A stretch of DNA of 5,427 nucleotides. Source: Desulfobacteraceae bacterium (GTDB taxonomy: Bacteria; Desulfobacterota; DSM-4660; Desulfatiglandales; Desulfatiglandaceae). A program made the position numbers and the translations under genes. Each line of letters begins with the position of its first letter. Positions within the stretch are counted from its first letter, which is position 1. The notes beneath the pieces were generated by a model. It saw nothing but the letters and a program-made list of their open reading frames with translations. It was not told the DNA's origin and made no database searches. Shown piece after piece: positions 5,185 through 5,427 of the stretch. The stretch is from positions 1 through 5,427 of the forward strand of contig DAOWOF010000171.1 of assembly GCA_030642205.1 (NCBI GenBank). The letters are read 5' to 3'.

Positions 5185-5427
5185 TCATGTCAAAGGATAA
5201 TCCGCCTGTCTCCTTTATTTAAGCCTCTTCTTTCCCCTCCATTCCCATCCCATGATTTAATCATGTTATTTTTTGCCACAATATGTAAAAAGCCTAAATA
5301 GTATTAATGGCAATATTTTTCGCTTCAAGCAAGAGACTTATAACTCGATTACGTAACCTATTGTATTTACATCTTTTTTAATCTTAAAAAATACCTGGTT
5401 TTATTGGCCTCCGTTTTGCTAAGCATA
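5185..5427. other. A+T-rich stretch without a recognisable gene
   Basis: I find no credible coding region here on either strand. The minus-strand frame upstream of the radical-SAM remnant reads ADYPLT before the TGA at 5187-5185, which may be a further scrap of the same gene but is too short to call. The stretch also contains the 15-bp palindrome at 5251-5265 and the 8-bp palindrome TTACGTAA at 5349-5356. A longer gene may begin beyond the window edge. Confidence 0.5.
5251..5277 (+). terminator. Perfect 15-bp palindrome followed by T-rich run (weak terminator or operator)
   Basis: CATGATTTAATCATG (5251-5265) is two 7-base arms around a single T; as RNA it would form a 6-bp stem with a TTA loop. 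It is followed by TTATTTTTT, so in the plus direction it has the outline of an intrinsic terminator, possibly for transcription coming from the adaptor gene 319 bases upstream. The stem has very low G+C, so it may equally be a protein-binding site or chance. Confidence 0.25.

Overview
The window is A+T-rich and carries four intact protein-coding genes, one tRNA gene and the decayed end of a fifth protein gene. Gene content and protein style suggest an anaerobic Gram-negative bacterium, most likely a sulfate-reducing Desulfobacterota-type organism. The pointers are a membrane-anchored rhodanese next to a MauE/DoxX-type membrane protein, an RND-type periplasmic adaptor (which implies an outer membrane), and a remnant of an AmmeMemoRadiSam radical-SAM enzyme, a family common in anaerobes. 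This taxonomic call is inference from protein families only.

Layout: a tRNA-Glu (anticodon CTC) reads leftward at 29-104. A gap with clustered ATCAAT/ATTGAT inverted repeats separates it from a rightward pair: a membrane-anchored single-domain rhodanese (238-729) and a four-helix MauE/DoxX-family protein (817-1284). Between these two lies a G+C-richer hairpin followed by six T's that could be a terminator or attenuator. A leftward YihY/BrkB-family membrane protein gene (1281-2603) converges on the pair, and the two stop codons share the palindrome TTAA.

The 643-base gap at 2604-3246 is dominated by a roughly 190-bp foldback element (2689-2878). It has 22-nt terminal arms, a second nested set of arms and continued imperfect pairing inward, so it looks like a MITE-type non-autonomous element. 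A reasonable promoter (TTTACA-17-TAATAA) lies between it and a rightward gene for a 561-residue RND/HlyD-type periplasmic adaptor (3247-4932). This adaptor is longer than usual because about 140 residues interrupt its beta-barrel region, and the insert contains what looks like a bacterial SH3 (SH3b) domain. No permease or outer-membrane factor gene follows in the window.

The last 495 bases hold no intact gene. On the minus strand at 5029-5184 there is a short readable piece of the C-terminal zinc-ribbon-like tail of an AmmeMemoRadiSam radical-SAM enzyme. It has an internal deletion and a lost cysteine, so it is a pseudogene. The rest is A+T-rich with one 15-bp perfect palindrome.

The rhodanese and MauE/DoxX proteins plausibly act together in sulfur or thiol chemistry at the cytoplasmic membrane. 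The other genes appear to be independent units. The two most distinctive observations are the SH3b insertion in the adaptor and the foldback element.
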